Virus record (IMG/VR): IMGVR_UViG_3300042465_003982
Coordinates: 1-61,117 of that record
Origin: a virus
Direction: 5' to 3' (one strand)
Length of the DNA stretch: 61,117 nt
Of this stretch, positions 1 to 7,100 are shown piece by piece. Below the pieces are notes generated by a model, which had not been told where the DNA came from, did no database searches, and saw only the letters and a program-made list of their open reading frames with translations. The translations under genes were made by a program, and so were the position numbers. Positions within the stretch are counted from its first letter, which is position 1; each line of letters opens with the position of its first letter.

Positions 1-363
1 GATATTTTGGTCCAGACAATGCCGATCTGCCTCCAAATGGAGAGGCAAAAGAAGCATGTGAGTCTGATCTTCCACAAGAATAAGCTGGTTTCGATTGGAA
101 CTAATCAATTCAAGACACATCCACTTGCTCGTAAGTATGGATATGTTATTGATTGTGTTCATTCTGAGCTAGATGCGTTCAATAAGCTGCCAAAATGCTA
201 CAAAAGAGGCGAAAAGAGGTTGAAATTGATCAATTTTCGCATGAATCGGTTTAATGAATTGCGAAATTCTAAGCCTTGTAAGCATTGTTTGGCGTGGTGT
301 GTTGACTTCTTTGACGAAATTTGGTACACTGACAACGAAGGTTTTCAAGAATTGGAGATTTAA
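1..363 (+). CDS. Zinc-dependent deaminase-like protein, 5'-partial
   Basis: The reading frame is open to the left edge of the window, so the true start may lie outside; in-frame ATGs at 19 and 37 are alternatives. Visible signatures of the cytidine/deoxycytidylate deaminase fold are an HSE-type motif (CVHSELDAF) and, about 45 residues later, PCKHC (in KPCKHCLAWC), which together would supply one His and two Cys zinc ligands plus the catalytic Glu. A KTHPLARKYGY segment lies before the first motif. Family members deaminate dCMP, cytidine or RNA bases. The classic HAE is HSE here, so the substrate is not assignable. The next gene starts directly after the stop, indicating an operon. Confidence 0.6.
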   Translation, partial: DILVQTMPICLQMERQKKHVSLIFHKNKLVSIGTNQFKTHPLARKYGYVIDCVHSELDAFNKLPKCYKRGEKRLKLINFRMNRFNELRNSKPCKHCLAWCVDFFDEIWYTDNEGFQELEI

Positions 364-555
364 ATGTATAAGCACGGAGAAAAAGTAGTAAATTCGGAAA
401 ATAGCCGTCCTTGCACCGTAATTGGATCTCAAACCTCACGGGCAAAGGATAAGAAGGGTATGATTTACGAAGAGACTGAATATTGCGTTCGGTATGAAGA
501 TGGTTCTACCGATTGGATTTCGGCAGAAAGCACAAAGAAGTTCCTAATCGACTAA
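364..555 (+). CDS. Hypothetical protein, 63 aa
   Basis: A small soluble protein with no recognised family. It has a charged middle (KDKKG) followed by alternating strand-like residues (YCVRYEDGSTDWI), which could be a small beta-barrel such as a Tudor/SH3-like fold; this is only an impression. It begins immediately after the deaminase-like stop, and its stop overlaps the next start (TAATG), so it is translationally coupled within a small accessory operon. No function is proposed. Confidence 0.6.
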   Translation: MYKHGEKVVNSENSRPCTVIGSQTSRAKDKKGMIYEETEYCVRYEDGSTDWISAESTKKFLID

Positions 556-821
556 TGGCATATCGAATCCACATTGATATTCCTCTCATGTCCTCCTCCC
601 AAGAGGAGGCTGTGGTGGCTGCTAAGGCCATCATGGAGCGTCTAGCCTCCCCAGAGGCCCTAGAGTGCGTAAAGGCCCATAGTGGCACACAGGTCAACTA
701 TCGCCTTGGTGACGATACTGACCGCCAGAAGAGCAATTATTTGGTTTTGACTCCTTCTGGGCATGTTACTAACCAAAAATGCAGAATTCTCTTGACAGAG
801 GAGCCATCATCTGTAGAATGA
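555..821 (+). CDS. Hypothetical protein, 88 aa
   Basis: The start is placed at the ATG that overlaps the previous stop (TAATG), not at the in-frame upstream TTG at 513. The N-terminus is MAYRIHIDIPLMSSS, followed by an Ala/Glu-rich helix and a C-terminal strand-rich part. No family is recognised. The base composition is more balanced than that of the tail genes further on. The tRNA-unit promoter lies inside its 3' end. Confidence 0.6.
   Translation: MAYRIHIDIPLMSSSQEEAVVAAKAIMERLASPEALECVKAHSGTQVNYRLGDDTDRQKSNYLVLTPSGHVTNQKCRILLTEEPSSVE
792..819 (+). promoter_or_regulatory. Sigma70-like promoter for the tRNA unit
   Basis: TTGACA at 792-797 and TAGAAT at 814-819 are separated by exactly 16 bases, matching the spacing at other putative promoters in this window (gp32, gp55, dut). 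The predicted start near 825-826 is just upstream of the chain of hairpins and the tRNA. It is embedded in the end of the 88-aa gene. Confidence 0.6.
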
Positions 822-825
822 TGGT

Positions 826-904
826 GTAGCAGGGAACGACAAAGAGCAAATCGTTCCGCCCTAACGGGAAAGCGAGAACTAACTCGCCAGCACATAAGGT
901 GCTG
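826..904 (+). ncRNA. Candidate structured RNA (four consecutive hairpins) upstream of tRNA-Ile
   Basis: No gene fits here. Four hairpins follow one another: GGAACGA 833-839 with TCGTTCC 851-857; CCC 859-861 with GGG 866-868; GCGAG 872-876 with CTCGC 883-887; CAGCAC 888-893 with GTGCTG 899-904. The tRNA begins five bases later. A sigma70-like promoter ends at 819, so the hairpins and the tRNA would be one transcript. It could be a processing leader, a stable small RNA (T4 makes such RNAs from its tRNA cluster) or a decayed tRNA; it does not fold as a normal cloverleaf by eye. Confidence 0.4.
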
Positions 905-909
905 ATATT

Positions 910-982
910 GGGTAGGTAGTTCAATCGGCAGAACCTTCCGCTTATAACGGTAGATGTGTGGGTTCGATCCCCACCCTACTCA
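910..982 (+). tRNA. tRNA-Ile(UAU), reads AUA
   Basis: A complete 73-base cloverleaf is visible: acceptor GGGTAGG/CCTACTC (one G-T pair), D-stem GTTC/GAAC, anticodon stem 936-940/948-952 with one T-T mismatch, loop CTTATAA with anticodon TAT at 943-945, 5-base variable loop, and T-stem GTGGG/CCCAC with loop TTCGATC. The discriminator is A and CCA is not encoded. AUA is used heavily in the AT-rich tail genes, so this tRNA probably supports their translation in a host where AUA is poorly served. Confidence 0.9.
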
Positions 983-996
983 TTGGAGATATAAGT

Positions 997-1149
997 ATGA
1001 TTATGACTGAAGAAGATAGAAAAATCGTACTAGTTCTCAAGGATGAGATTGAAAAGATCAAGGTCAATATGATTCTGGAGAATCGCAAAATTGACCAAAT
1101 TGTTTCAGTTTTAAGTAAAATTATTCAAAAGGAGAATAAAAATGATTAA
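997..1149 (+). CDS. Small hypothetical protein, 50 aa, coiled-coil-like
   Basis: The ATG at 997 is preceded by GGAGAT at 985-990. The product is almost entirely charged helix with heptad-like hydrophobic spacing (I/V/L in EIEKIKVNMILENRKIDQIV), so a short coiled coil is likely. It overlaps the next gene by 8 bases. No family is recognised. Confidence 0.6.
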   Translation: MIMTEEDRKIVLVLKDEIEKIKVNMILENRKIDQIVSVLSKIIQKENKND

Positions 1150-1453
1150 TACTAATGTTTTTGGTCTGCGTTGGCTTGCTGCGTTTACTGCGTTCGGTGC
1201 TCTGCTTCTGCATCTTGATAATGCAAAGGCTCCAATTGTCTGGTCGTTCGTTGGCCTGACGGTCTTCCTACTTATTTGTGAAATTCGTGCGCTTCAGAAG
1301 CACATTTGCCAACTACAAAAGGAATTTGACAATGTGACTTTTAATAATGAAATTCACAGCGTTCGAAGTGATATGTGGCGAAATTTTGATGAACTTCACA
1401 CTCGTATTGAGCAGTGCTCAAATAGCTGCACAAAGGCGAAGAATCGTATCTGA
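1142..1453 (+). CDS. Small membrane protein with C-terminal coiled coil
   Basis: 103 aa. Two hydrophobic segments are visible (about residues 9-26 and 32-48, the second VWSFVGLTVFLLI), followed by a soluble helical tail with four Cys/His-containing turns (KHICQLQK, EQCSNSCTK). It would sit in the host inner membrane with the tail on one side. Phages use such small proteins for superinfection exclusion or lysis control, but nothing here identifies either role. It ends 24 bases before a strong terminator. Confidence 0.6.
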   Translation: MINTNVFGLRWLAAFTAFGALLLHLDNAKAPIVWSFVGLTVFLLICEIRALQKHICQLQKEFDNVTFNNEIHSVRSDMWRNFDELHTRIEQCSNSCTKAKNRI

Positions 1454-1477
1454 TACAACTGAATAGTTAATTTTTAA

Positions 1478-1506
1478 AACCCTCTGCTCCAGCAGGGGGT
1501 TTTTTA
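1478..1506 (+). terminator. Rho-independent terminator
   Basis: The stem 1478-1488 (AACCCTCTGCT) pairs with 1491-1501 (AGCAGGGGGTT) around a two-base loop, with one T-G wobble, followed by a T run. It closes the early-type operon containing the tRNA and the membrane protein, and separates it from the late promoter that follows at once. Confidence 0.85.
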
Positions 1507-1507
1507 A

Positions 1508-1515
1508 TATAAATA
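1508..1515 (+). promoter_or_regulatory. T4-type late promoter, TATAAATA
   Basis: A perfect late octamer ends five bases before the ATG at 1521, so the predicted start site coincides with the first base of the start codon. No GGAG-type site fits between. It is recognised in T4 by gp55-bearing RNA polymerase; gp55 and gp33 homologues are present in this window. Confidence 0.7.
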
Positions 1516-1520
1516 GCTAT

Positions 1521-1769
1521 ATGGAAAATTTTAAATCAGCAACAAATATTTCTATGGATGGATCTGGAAAGATTCCAGCAAAAAATAAAGCATGTATGCT
1601 TAACGCCGGAACAGCAACAAATCCAGGATTTACACTAGATTTTAGATCAAATGATGGGACTCTTAATTCTACCCATATAAAAATAGGATCAAATACATCA
1701 GCATTTATTCCTACTCGCGTATATGGAATAACAGGAATAGCCAACAGTTCAGCAATATTTTTTAACTAA
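1521..1769 (+). CDS. Small late protein, possible virion component
   Basis: 82 aa, strand-rich and Gly/Thr/Asn-rich, with a C-terminal pattern (IKIGSNTSAFIPTRVYGI) reminiscent of small decoration-type proteins of phages, though no family can be named. It directly follows a perfect late octamer, and its stop overlaps the next start (TAATG). Late expression and composition suggest a structural role. Confidence 0.55.
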   Translation: MENFKSATNISMDGSGKIPAKNKACMLNAGTATNPGFTLDFRSNDGTLNSTHIKIGSNTSAFIPTRVYGITGIANSSAIFFN

Positions 1770-2083
1770 TGTATAGTTCTTTTCCCTATAATATGTCTTT
1801 TGACGATGTATATAAATCTGCAAAGGTTTTATACGAACTTGATTCAAATTCTGCTTTAAATTTATCATTTCCTTTAACTGTTGAAAATAATAAAGCATTT
1901 ATGTTTTTCTCAAATACATCTGATTCTGCTACTACATCAATAACAATCAATGAAAATATTACTATTAGATTTCCTAAAAATGATTCAGCTCCAAAATGTT
2001 TTGGATTTCCATTTGAACTAAAAAAAATAAATTCATGGAATACTGCATCAACTGGAAAATTAATAATAATTGGTTTTAATTAA
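1769..2083 (+). CDS. Small late protein, 104 aa
   Basis: Hypothetical, rich in Asn, Ser, Thr and Phe, with predicted beta strands (NLSFPLTVENNKAFMFF, ITINENITIRF). It is coupled by TAATG overlaps both to the gene before and to the nucleotidyltransferase-like gene after, so the three form one late unit. No domain is recognised; a minor virion component is plausible. Confidence 0.55.
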   Translation: MYSSFPYNMSFDDVYKSAKVLYELDSNSALNLSFPLTVENNKAFMFFSNTSDSATTSITINENITIRFPKNDSAPKCFGFPFELKKINSWNTASTGKLIIIGFN

Positions 2084-2799
2084 TGCATTATTTGCGTAAA
2101 TTTTTACAAGAGTCATCAACCCTACAATATCATTCGGAACTGAATCCGAAGTTTTGGGTAAATATTTTTCTTAAAGATGAAGTAAGAAATCATTTAATAG
2201 AGATTTCAAAAGAATGGCTGAAGTTTACAGAAACACCAAGTTCTTTTGTTGACGATATTGTTCTTACTGGCGGAAATGCAAATTACAATTATACTGAAAA
2301 TTCTGATCTAGATGTTCATATAATTTTAAAACCAGAAAAATTAGATATTTGCAAAAAAGATCCAAATTATTATAAAGATAAAAAATTAATTTGGTCATTA
2401 ACACACGATATAACAATTTACAATACTCCAGTTGAAGTATATGCCCAGACTGAAAATGTTGAAATACCAAAAAATCAGGGTGTATATTCTCTAAAGAAAA
2501 ATAAATGGTTAGTTAAACCAGAAAATTTAAATTTAGATTTTTCAGCGGATTCTCTATTGGATAAAAAAATAGAAGATCACATTTATGAGATCGAACACGC
2601 ATTAAATAATACAAGCGATATCAAGGCAGCTGAAAAATTATTAAAAAGATATAAGAAACTAAGAGAATCTTCTATAGCAAAAGAAGGCGAATTCAGTCAA
2701 GATAATCTAATATTTAAAGAACTTAGAAATCGCGGTTATATCGATAAGATAAGAAAATTTATTATAACTATGACTGATAAAAAATTATCTTTAAGATAA
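2083..2799 (+). CDS. Nucleotidyltransferase-fold protein
   Basis: 238 aa. Residues about 62-80 carry the Pol-beta-superfamily signature: GGNANYNYTENSDLDVH, that is a Gly-rich loop followed by SDxDxH with the two metal-binding Asp. A possible third carboxylate lies in the strand VEVYAQ. The C-terminal half is helical and charged. Family members transfer NMPs to RNA, proteins or small molecules; the target here is unknown. It is the last gene of the late unit from 1508. Its last nine bases overlap the convergent minus-strand gene, with no terminator seen between. Confidence 0.65.
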   Translation: MHYLRKFLQESSTLQYHSELNPKFWVNIFLKDEVRNHLIEISKEWLKFTETPSSFVDDIVLTGGNANYNYTENSDLDVHIILKPEKLDICKKDPNYYKDKKLIWSLTHDITIYNTPVEVYAQTENVEIPKNQGVYSLKKNKWLVKPENLNLDFSADSLLDKKIEDHIYEIEHALNNTSDIKAAEKLLKRYKKLRESSIAKEGEFSQDNLIFKELRNRGYIDKIRKFIITMTDKKLSLR

Positions 2800-4137
2800 G
2801 TAAATTATAGGTTGAATTGTTGGAAAATTAGCTGCAATATACTGACCAATAGTCACATTTGTTGTATCTACTACAGTAGTATTTACTGAAATCGTTCCGC
2901 CCATATTTGGTGTTGATAATGATTCGTAATAAAATGTTGATGGTATATCTGCTGTTACATTTAATGTAATATATGAATTTTTTTCACCAGGACTACCATT
3001 TACCGTATAAAAATTAGTTAATAAATTTTCTAGATCTGTGTTTCCCTGTACTTTAGTAAATACTAATTGTTCTCCAATGTTATTAGACTTATTACTAAAA
3101 TGTCCTTGATAGAATAAATATACAGTTCCTACAACTAATGTTATATTAGGAGATCTTTGTCCATTAACATAGAATTTTTTAACAGAAGAAGCTGTTTCTG
3201 TTTTTACATCTACTAAAGTATTGTACGATACGCCATTTGAAGGAAGAATACTATCTGTAACACCATCACATGGAATGTTTGCTGACCAGTTTACTATTAA
3301 ATTTGGATCATTTTCATTATATCGTCTTAAATATGCTTGTAGCTCGTTTTGATAATCAAAACAATTTAAATAAATTCCATTTTTATTATAAAGTTTTGCA
3401 GATCCATTAATATTTTTATCTACATTTAATAGCTCTACAGTTCCTCTACCTCTAGAATAAATTTCTAGTGTTGTTAATTTTCCAATTCTATTTTCAGAAA
3501 TAATAGAATCTTTTAAAAATATTATTTCTTCACCATCACTCGTTTCTTCTACTTTTTCTACTCTAAATCTATCAACATTTTGAGTAATACCAGAGTATAA
3601 AATTTGTATTAAATCATCTTCATATAAACCCAATTTTTTTATTGATTCTGCATTAGTTACAGATTTTATAATATTTGCAGTATCTCCAGTAAATCCTGAA
3701 TTTAATGATAATTGTAAAGAATCAACAAAATATTCTTTTTCATATCTAAATTCTCCAGTATTTAATTTTGTTGCGCTAATTTTTGTAGCAAAAATAATAT
3801 TATCACCAGTAGAACCATCATACTGATAAATACCGTCTAAATTAGATGTTATTCCGTCTTGTTCTTTTACATAATAACTATCGGAAATTGAAAATGTATT
3901 TCCATTTGTTATTCCTTGTAAAAAAAAATTTAAATATTCTAAATCATCATATGAATTAGTTTCTGTATAATCAATAATTAATTTATTAAAAGAATCGTAA
4001 AAATAAATTAATGGATTTGAATTTATTTGTTTACCTGATAATGTAAAGTCTCCATAAGAGCTTATTATATTGATTCCATAAGAATCTAAACTCTTTACGA
4101 GAGTAGTATATGAATCTTTTTCGTAATAATCTGCCAT
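2791..4137 (-). CDS. Virion-type protein with degenerate cupredoxin-like C-terminal domain
   Basis: 448 aa. The N-terminal 300 residues are unrecognised beta-rich sequence. The C-terminal part begins with KFYVNGQRSPNITLVVGTVY, a pattern seen in cupredoxin-like domains of marine T4-like phage virion proteins, and ends with STFYYESLSTPNMGG. In those proteins the corresponding segment is usually YYYC..H..MGG; here the Cys and His are absent, so copper binding is unlikely and the fold may only be structural. It is translated after the 353-aa gene through a TAATG overlap. Not assigned to a specific virion part. Confidence 0.55.
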   Translation of the reverse strand: MADYYEKDSYTTLVKSLDSYGINIISSYGDFTLSGKQINSNPLIYFYDSFNKLIIDYTETNSYDDLEYLNFFLQGITNGNTFSISDSYYVKEQDGITSNLDGIYQYDGSTGDNIIFATKISATKLNTGEFRYEKEYFVDSLQLSLNSGFTGDTANIIKSVTNAESIKKLGLYEDDLIQILYSGITQNVDRFRVEKVEETSDGEEIIFLKDSIISENRIGKLTTLEIYSRGRGTVELLNVDKNINGSAKLYNKNGIYLNCFDYQNELQAYLRRYNENDPNLIVNWSANIPCDGVTDSILPSNGVSYNTLVDVKTETASSVKKFYVNGQRSPNITLVVGTVYLFYQGHFSNKSNNIGEQLVFTKVQGNTDLENLLTNFYTVNGSPGEKNSYITLNVTADIPSTFYYESLSTPNMGGTISVNTTVVDTTNVTIGQYIAANFPTIQPIIYLS

Positions 4138-5198
4138 TATCTAGCTATAAAATATAAACTTTGTGCTATTGTTCCTGTTGAACCACTACTCTTAGCAAAT
4201 AATTTATTAGTATTTGAAATTTCTAAAAATATTTCATCTCCCTGAGCTAGAGGATAGCCATTAGTAAAACCTGATGATTCCCCAATAAATAAAAATTGAG
4301 TATTAGAGGCAAGAGATTTAATATTAACTCCGCGCTGGCATGTAAATCCTGGACTAAACTGAACAATAGATTGAGTTAAGCCTAATAATCCACTTATAAA
4401 CGATGTTGGTAAGGTAAAGGTATCTACTTTAACCTTAGCAGTACCGTCAGTTAAAAGAGTTTCAATTGTTGGAATATGAGCAGCAAAAGAGGCTCCAGAA
4501 ATTCCAGAATTTTTTATAGTATTAAGAAGTGATTCTAAAGTTACTCCAGTTATACTTACAGGAGAACCAGTCGAACCTTGTATGAATAGAGCAGTGGCGT
4601 TAGAGTTTGTTACGCCAACAGTAGAACTAATATTTGCTGTCAATGAAATTGGAGCACCTAATACTTGAACCATTAAGGCATTAGATCCCCCACCATTAGT
4701 TATCCCGGCCAGTAAATTGGTGCTAGGATCAAATAAACGAACATAAGTTCCACTAGTAGCACCATCTGGACCAACACCAATAGCCTTTATCTTGTAATTT
4801 CCGCTTGTTAAATTAGTAGAAAAAGCTTGTGTATCAGTATAAATGCTAGGTAATAATGTATTTCCTGCATTGTCTTGTGTAATGACTGCATTATTGAAAC
4901 CAGTACCATTTACTTTTAGTGCAGTTGTGCTATAATTCACTACCTGAATGGATCCTGCTGTTCCTCCACCAGTTACTGTAGCTCTGGTATTTAATGTAAC
5001 ACCAGTAGATGCTAAGTATGTTGGTAATGGGCTGCTAGATGAAACTCTGGTAGCATCTGATGTTCCTCCAAATACAACTTTAGTCAATTGAACATGCGAA
5101 GTAGCACCATAAATATCAATGACAAAATCAGTTGCAATAGTGGCGGTAAGACCACCAGCAATACCTACATTCAAATTGGGATCAGTATTATCAGGCAT
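4137..5198 (-). CDS. Virion structural protein with decoration-type C-terminal domain
   Basis: 353 aa, very rich in Ser, Thr, Gly, Ala and Val. The C-terminal roughly 70 residues (GVNIKSLASNTQFLFIG, GYPLAQGDEIFLEI, NKLFAKSSGSTG) match a beta-sandwich domain common in phage head and tail decoration proteins, in which a string of short strands follows an R/KGV.IKA.. start. A GGAG site lies before the start. It heads a two-gene minus-strand unit diverging from gp33; no clear promoter was seen for it. Confidence 0.55.
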   Translation of the reverse strand: MPDNTDPNLNVGIAGGLTATIATDFVIDIYGATSHVQLTKVVFGGTSDATRVSSSSPLPTYLASTGVTLNTRATVTGGGTAGSIQVVNYSTTALKVNGTGFNNAVITQDNAGNTLLPSIYTDTQAFSTNLTSGNYKIKAIGVGPDGATSGTYVRLFDPSTNLLAGITNGGGSNALMVQVLGAPISLTANISSTVGVTNSNATALFIQGSTGSPVSITGVTLESLLNTIKNSGISGASFAAHIPTIETLLTDGTAKVKVDTFTLPTSFISGLLGLTQSIVQFSPGFTCQRGVNIKSLASNTQFLFIGESSGFTNGYPLAQGDEIFLEISNTNKLFAKSSGSTGTIAQSLYFIAR

Positions 5199-5236
5199 TT
5201 TTTCTCCAAATTACACTACTATATAGGGTATTCATT

Positions 5237-5461
5237 ATGCTTATAGAACCAACATTTAAAAACGAATTTTCACGACTTGTAATAGAACATGTTTCAAAAA
5301 CAAATTGTACATATATGGATGCAATTTTAAAATTTTGCGTAGATTACGAGGTTGAACCAGAAGGAGCCGCAAAATTACTCACAAAACCAATAATCGAAAA
5401 ACTAGTCGAAGAGGGAAGAGATCTGCATCTATTGCCTAAAAAGGCCAAACTTCCCTTTTGA
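5237..5461 (+). CDS. gp33: Late transcription co-activator gp33-like
   Basis: 74 aa, matching the short form found in cyanophage-type T4 relatives (T4 gp33 is about 112 aa). Recognised from FKNEFSRLVIEHV, a TYMDAILKFC segment and PIIEKLVEEGRDLHLLPKK near the C-terminus. gp33 bridges the sliding clamp (gp45) and the beta flap of host RNA polymerase so that gp55-bearing enzyme fires late promoters. Position next to gp32 is the same as in T4. Both gp55 and gp45 occur later in the window. Confidence 0.75.
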   Translation: MLIEPTFKNEFSRLVIEHVSKTNCTYMDAILKFCVDYEVEPEGAAKLLTKPIIEKLVEEGRDLHLLPKKAKLPF

Positions 5462-5485
5462 CTAAACACCAATCTTTGGTATACT
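5458..5485 (+). promoter_or_regulatory. Sigma70-like promoter for gp32
   Basis: TTGACT at 5458-5463 and TATACT at 5480-5485 are separated by 16 bases. The predicted start near 5491-5492 leaves a leader of about 40 bases ending in AAGGAG before the gp32 ATG. The -35 overlaps the last codons of gp33. Confidence 0.7.
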
Positions 5486-5495
5486 ACACCATCGG

Positions 5496-5512
5496 CCAAG
5501 GGAGTTCCTTGG
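5496..5512 (+). promoter_or_regulatory. Hairpin in the gp32 mRNA leader
   Basis: CCAAGG (5496-5501) pairs with CCTTGG (5507-5512) over a five-base loop, at the predicted 5' end of the gp32 transcript. It is followed by an AT-rich unstructured stretch and the ribosome site. T4 gp32 represses its own translation by binding a leader that starts with a folded nucleation element and continues into AU-rich sequence; the same layout suggests an autoregulatory operator here. This is inference from arrangement only. Confidence 0.4.
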
Positions 5513-5531
5513 GTTAATATAAGGAGACTAT

Positions 5532-6404
5532 ATGTCATTTAGCGATTTTAAGAAGCGTTCGAAGTCAAGCATTGAAGATCTAACCAAGAAGATCGAAGAC
5601 CTAAACAAGACTGCCGATTACAAGGATGATCGGTTCTGGCGACCGGAAGTTGATAAGGCTGGCAATGGCTATGCCGTTATTCGCTTCCTGCCTGCGTGTG
5701 AAGGTGAAGATGTTCCGTGGGCCAAGGTCTACTCACACGGCTTTCAGGGCAAGGGTGGCTGGCTAATCGATAACTGCCCGACCACCATCGGCCAGAAGTG
5801 TCCGATCTGCGAAGCCAACAGTGAACTCTGGAATAGCGGAGTTGAGAAGGATAAGGATCTTGCTCGTACCCGTAAGCGTAAGCTAACCTATATCAGCAAC
5901 ATTCTGGTTGTTAGCGATCCCTCCAACCCCCAGAACGAAGGTAAGGTGTTCCTCTTCAAGTACGGGACTAAGATCTTCCAGAAGGTCCAGGAGGCCATGC
6001 AGCCTCAGTTCAAAGACGAAGAAGCCATCAACCCATTCGACTTCTGGAAGGGTGCTAACTTCAAGCTAAAGATTCGTAAGGTTGCTGGTTACACCAACTA
6101 CGATAAGTCTGAGTTTGATGGTGCTAGCGAACTCTACAAGGGCGATGATGAGAAGCTAGAAAAGCTCTGGAAGACTCTTTACAAGCTTCAGGACTTTGTT
6201 GCTCCTGGTGAGTTCAAGTCATATGACGAACTCAAGAAGAAGCTCAATGATGTTCTCGGTGGCGACATTCGCAGCGTTGCCCCTGCCGCAAAGAGAGCGG
6301 AAGATGAGGACGATGTTGAGGCTGCTGCTGCTCGTAAGGCTCCAAAGCCTGACGAGGATGAAGATGCGCTTGAGTACTTCAAGCGACTGGCTAAAGAAGA
6401 CTAA
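5532..6404 (+). CDS. gp32: Single-stranded DNA-binding protein gp32
   Basis: 290 aa. The basic N-terminal region (FSDFKKRSK) is the cooperativity domain. The core contains the zinc ribbon VYSHGFQGKGGWLIDNC...CPIC, giving one His and three Cys ligands as in T4 gp32. The C-terminus is strongly acidic (EDEDDVEAA, DEDEDALEYF), the arm that contacts other replication proteins. It coats ssDNA during replication, recombination and repair. It has a strong ribosome site (AAGGAG), its own sigma70-like promoter and a terminator. Codon use is richer in G/C-ending codons than that of the tail genes, as expected for a highly expressed gene. Confidence 0.95.
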   Translation: MSFSDFKKRSKSSIEDLTKKIEDLNKTADYKDDRFWRPEVDKAGNGYAVIRFLPACEGEDVPWAKVYSHGFQGKGGWLIDNCPTTIGQKCPICEANSELWNSGVEKDKDLARTRKRKLTYISNILVVSDPSNPQNEGKVFLFKYGTKIFQKVQEAMQPQFKDEEAINPFDFWKGANFKLKIRKVAGYTNYDKSEFDGASELYKGDDEKLEKLWKTLYKLQDFVAPGEFKSYDELKKKLNDVLGGDIRSVAPAAKRAEDEDDVEAAAARKAPKPDEDEDALEYFKRLAKED

Positions 6405-6425
6405 TATTTTTTTAAATATTAGATA

Positions 6426-7100
6426 TTAAGTCCTCCACTCAGGAGGACTTTTTATTTCATCCATAAAATATTTTAAATCAGAAATATGGCCGCTATTTAC
6501 ATCTATTATACCACCGTCATCAAAATCCATAACAGTTCCTGCCATAGTATTTAATCGTGTATCAAAATCAGAAACACCACTAGATTCCGTTTGCATCTTT
6601 TCTATAGAATCTATTCTTTCTATTATTACATCTTTTTGTACATTAGTTAAAGCTTGTGTTTCATTTAATATTGTGGATAATTCATTTGCTTCTGTATTAT
6701 CTTTTACCACATCAGATAACATAAAATTTTCAGAGTTTTCTTCTGCTTGTTTTTGCTCTGGTATATCATTTTCATTGTTTGGAGTCAATGAATCTGTCGG
6801 AAAACTAACTGGCTTAAGAGTTTGTTTGTTTGTTAAATTTTCTGATGATGGTCCTTCTGGACTTTTTTCTTTTTCGGTACTTTGATTAGAATTTTCTTCT
6901 GGTAAAGAATCTTTTTTTTCTGGTATTGTTATTGATTCTTTTTCTTGAACAATTTCGATAGATGAATTTTTTTCATCATCATCAATAATAGAAGAGTAAT
7001 TTGCCGATGAAAAAACTTCTTTTTTTTCATCCATCATTTCAGTAGAACGATTATCTTTTGGTGTTTCTTCTTCGTTAGAAAACATTTCTGTTTCTGGCAT
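6426..7100 (-). CDS. Acidic, probably disordered protein of the tail cluster
   Basis: 224 aa, dominated by Glu, Ser, Asn, Lys and Pro with hardly any hydrophobic core, so largely intrinsically disordered. The C-terminal 40 residues (FDTRLNTMAGTVMDFDDGG, HISDLKYFMDEI) look more ordered. It starts inside the end of the small frameshift ORF. In other contractile-tail phages the gene after the tail chaperone pair is the tape measure, but this protein is far too short and has no long helices, so that role is not supported. Function unknown. Confidence 0.55.
   Translation of the reverse strand: MPETEMFSNEEETPKDNRSTEMMDEKKEVFSSANYSSIIDDDEKNSSIEIVQEKESITIPEKKDSLPEENSNQSTEKEKSPEGPSSENLTNKQTLKPVSFPTDSLTPNNENDIPEQKQAEENSENFMLSDVVKDNTEANELSTILNETQALTNVQKDVIIERIDSIEKMQTESSGVSDFDTRLNTMAGTVMDFDDGGIIDVNSGHISDLKYFMDEIKSPPEWRT
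6428..6455 (+). terminator. Rho-independent terminator after gp32
   Basis: AAGTCCTCC (6428-6436) pairs perfectly with GGAGGACTT (6442-6450) over a five-base loop, followed by T-rich sequence. It ends the gp32 transcript and overlaps the last codons of the convergent minus-strand gene. Confidence 0.85.

Noticed and set aside
6188-6429. Ser-rich and Leu-rich ORFs in other frames of gp32
   Set aside because: Shadows of the acidic, low-complexity gp32 C-terminus; no own ribosome site.
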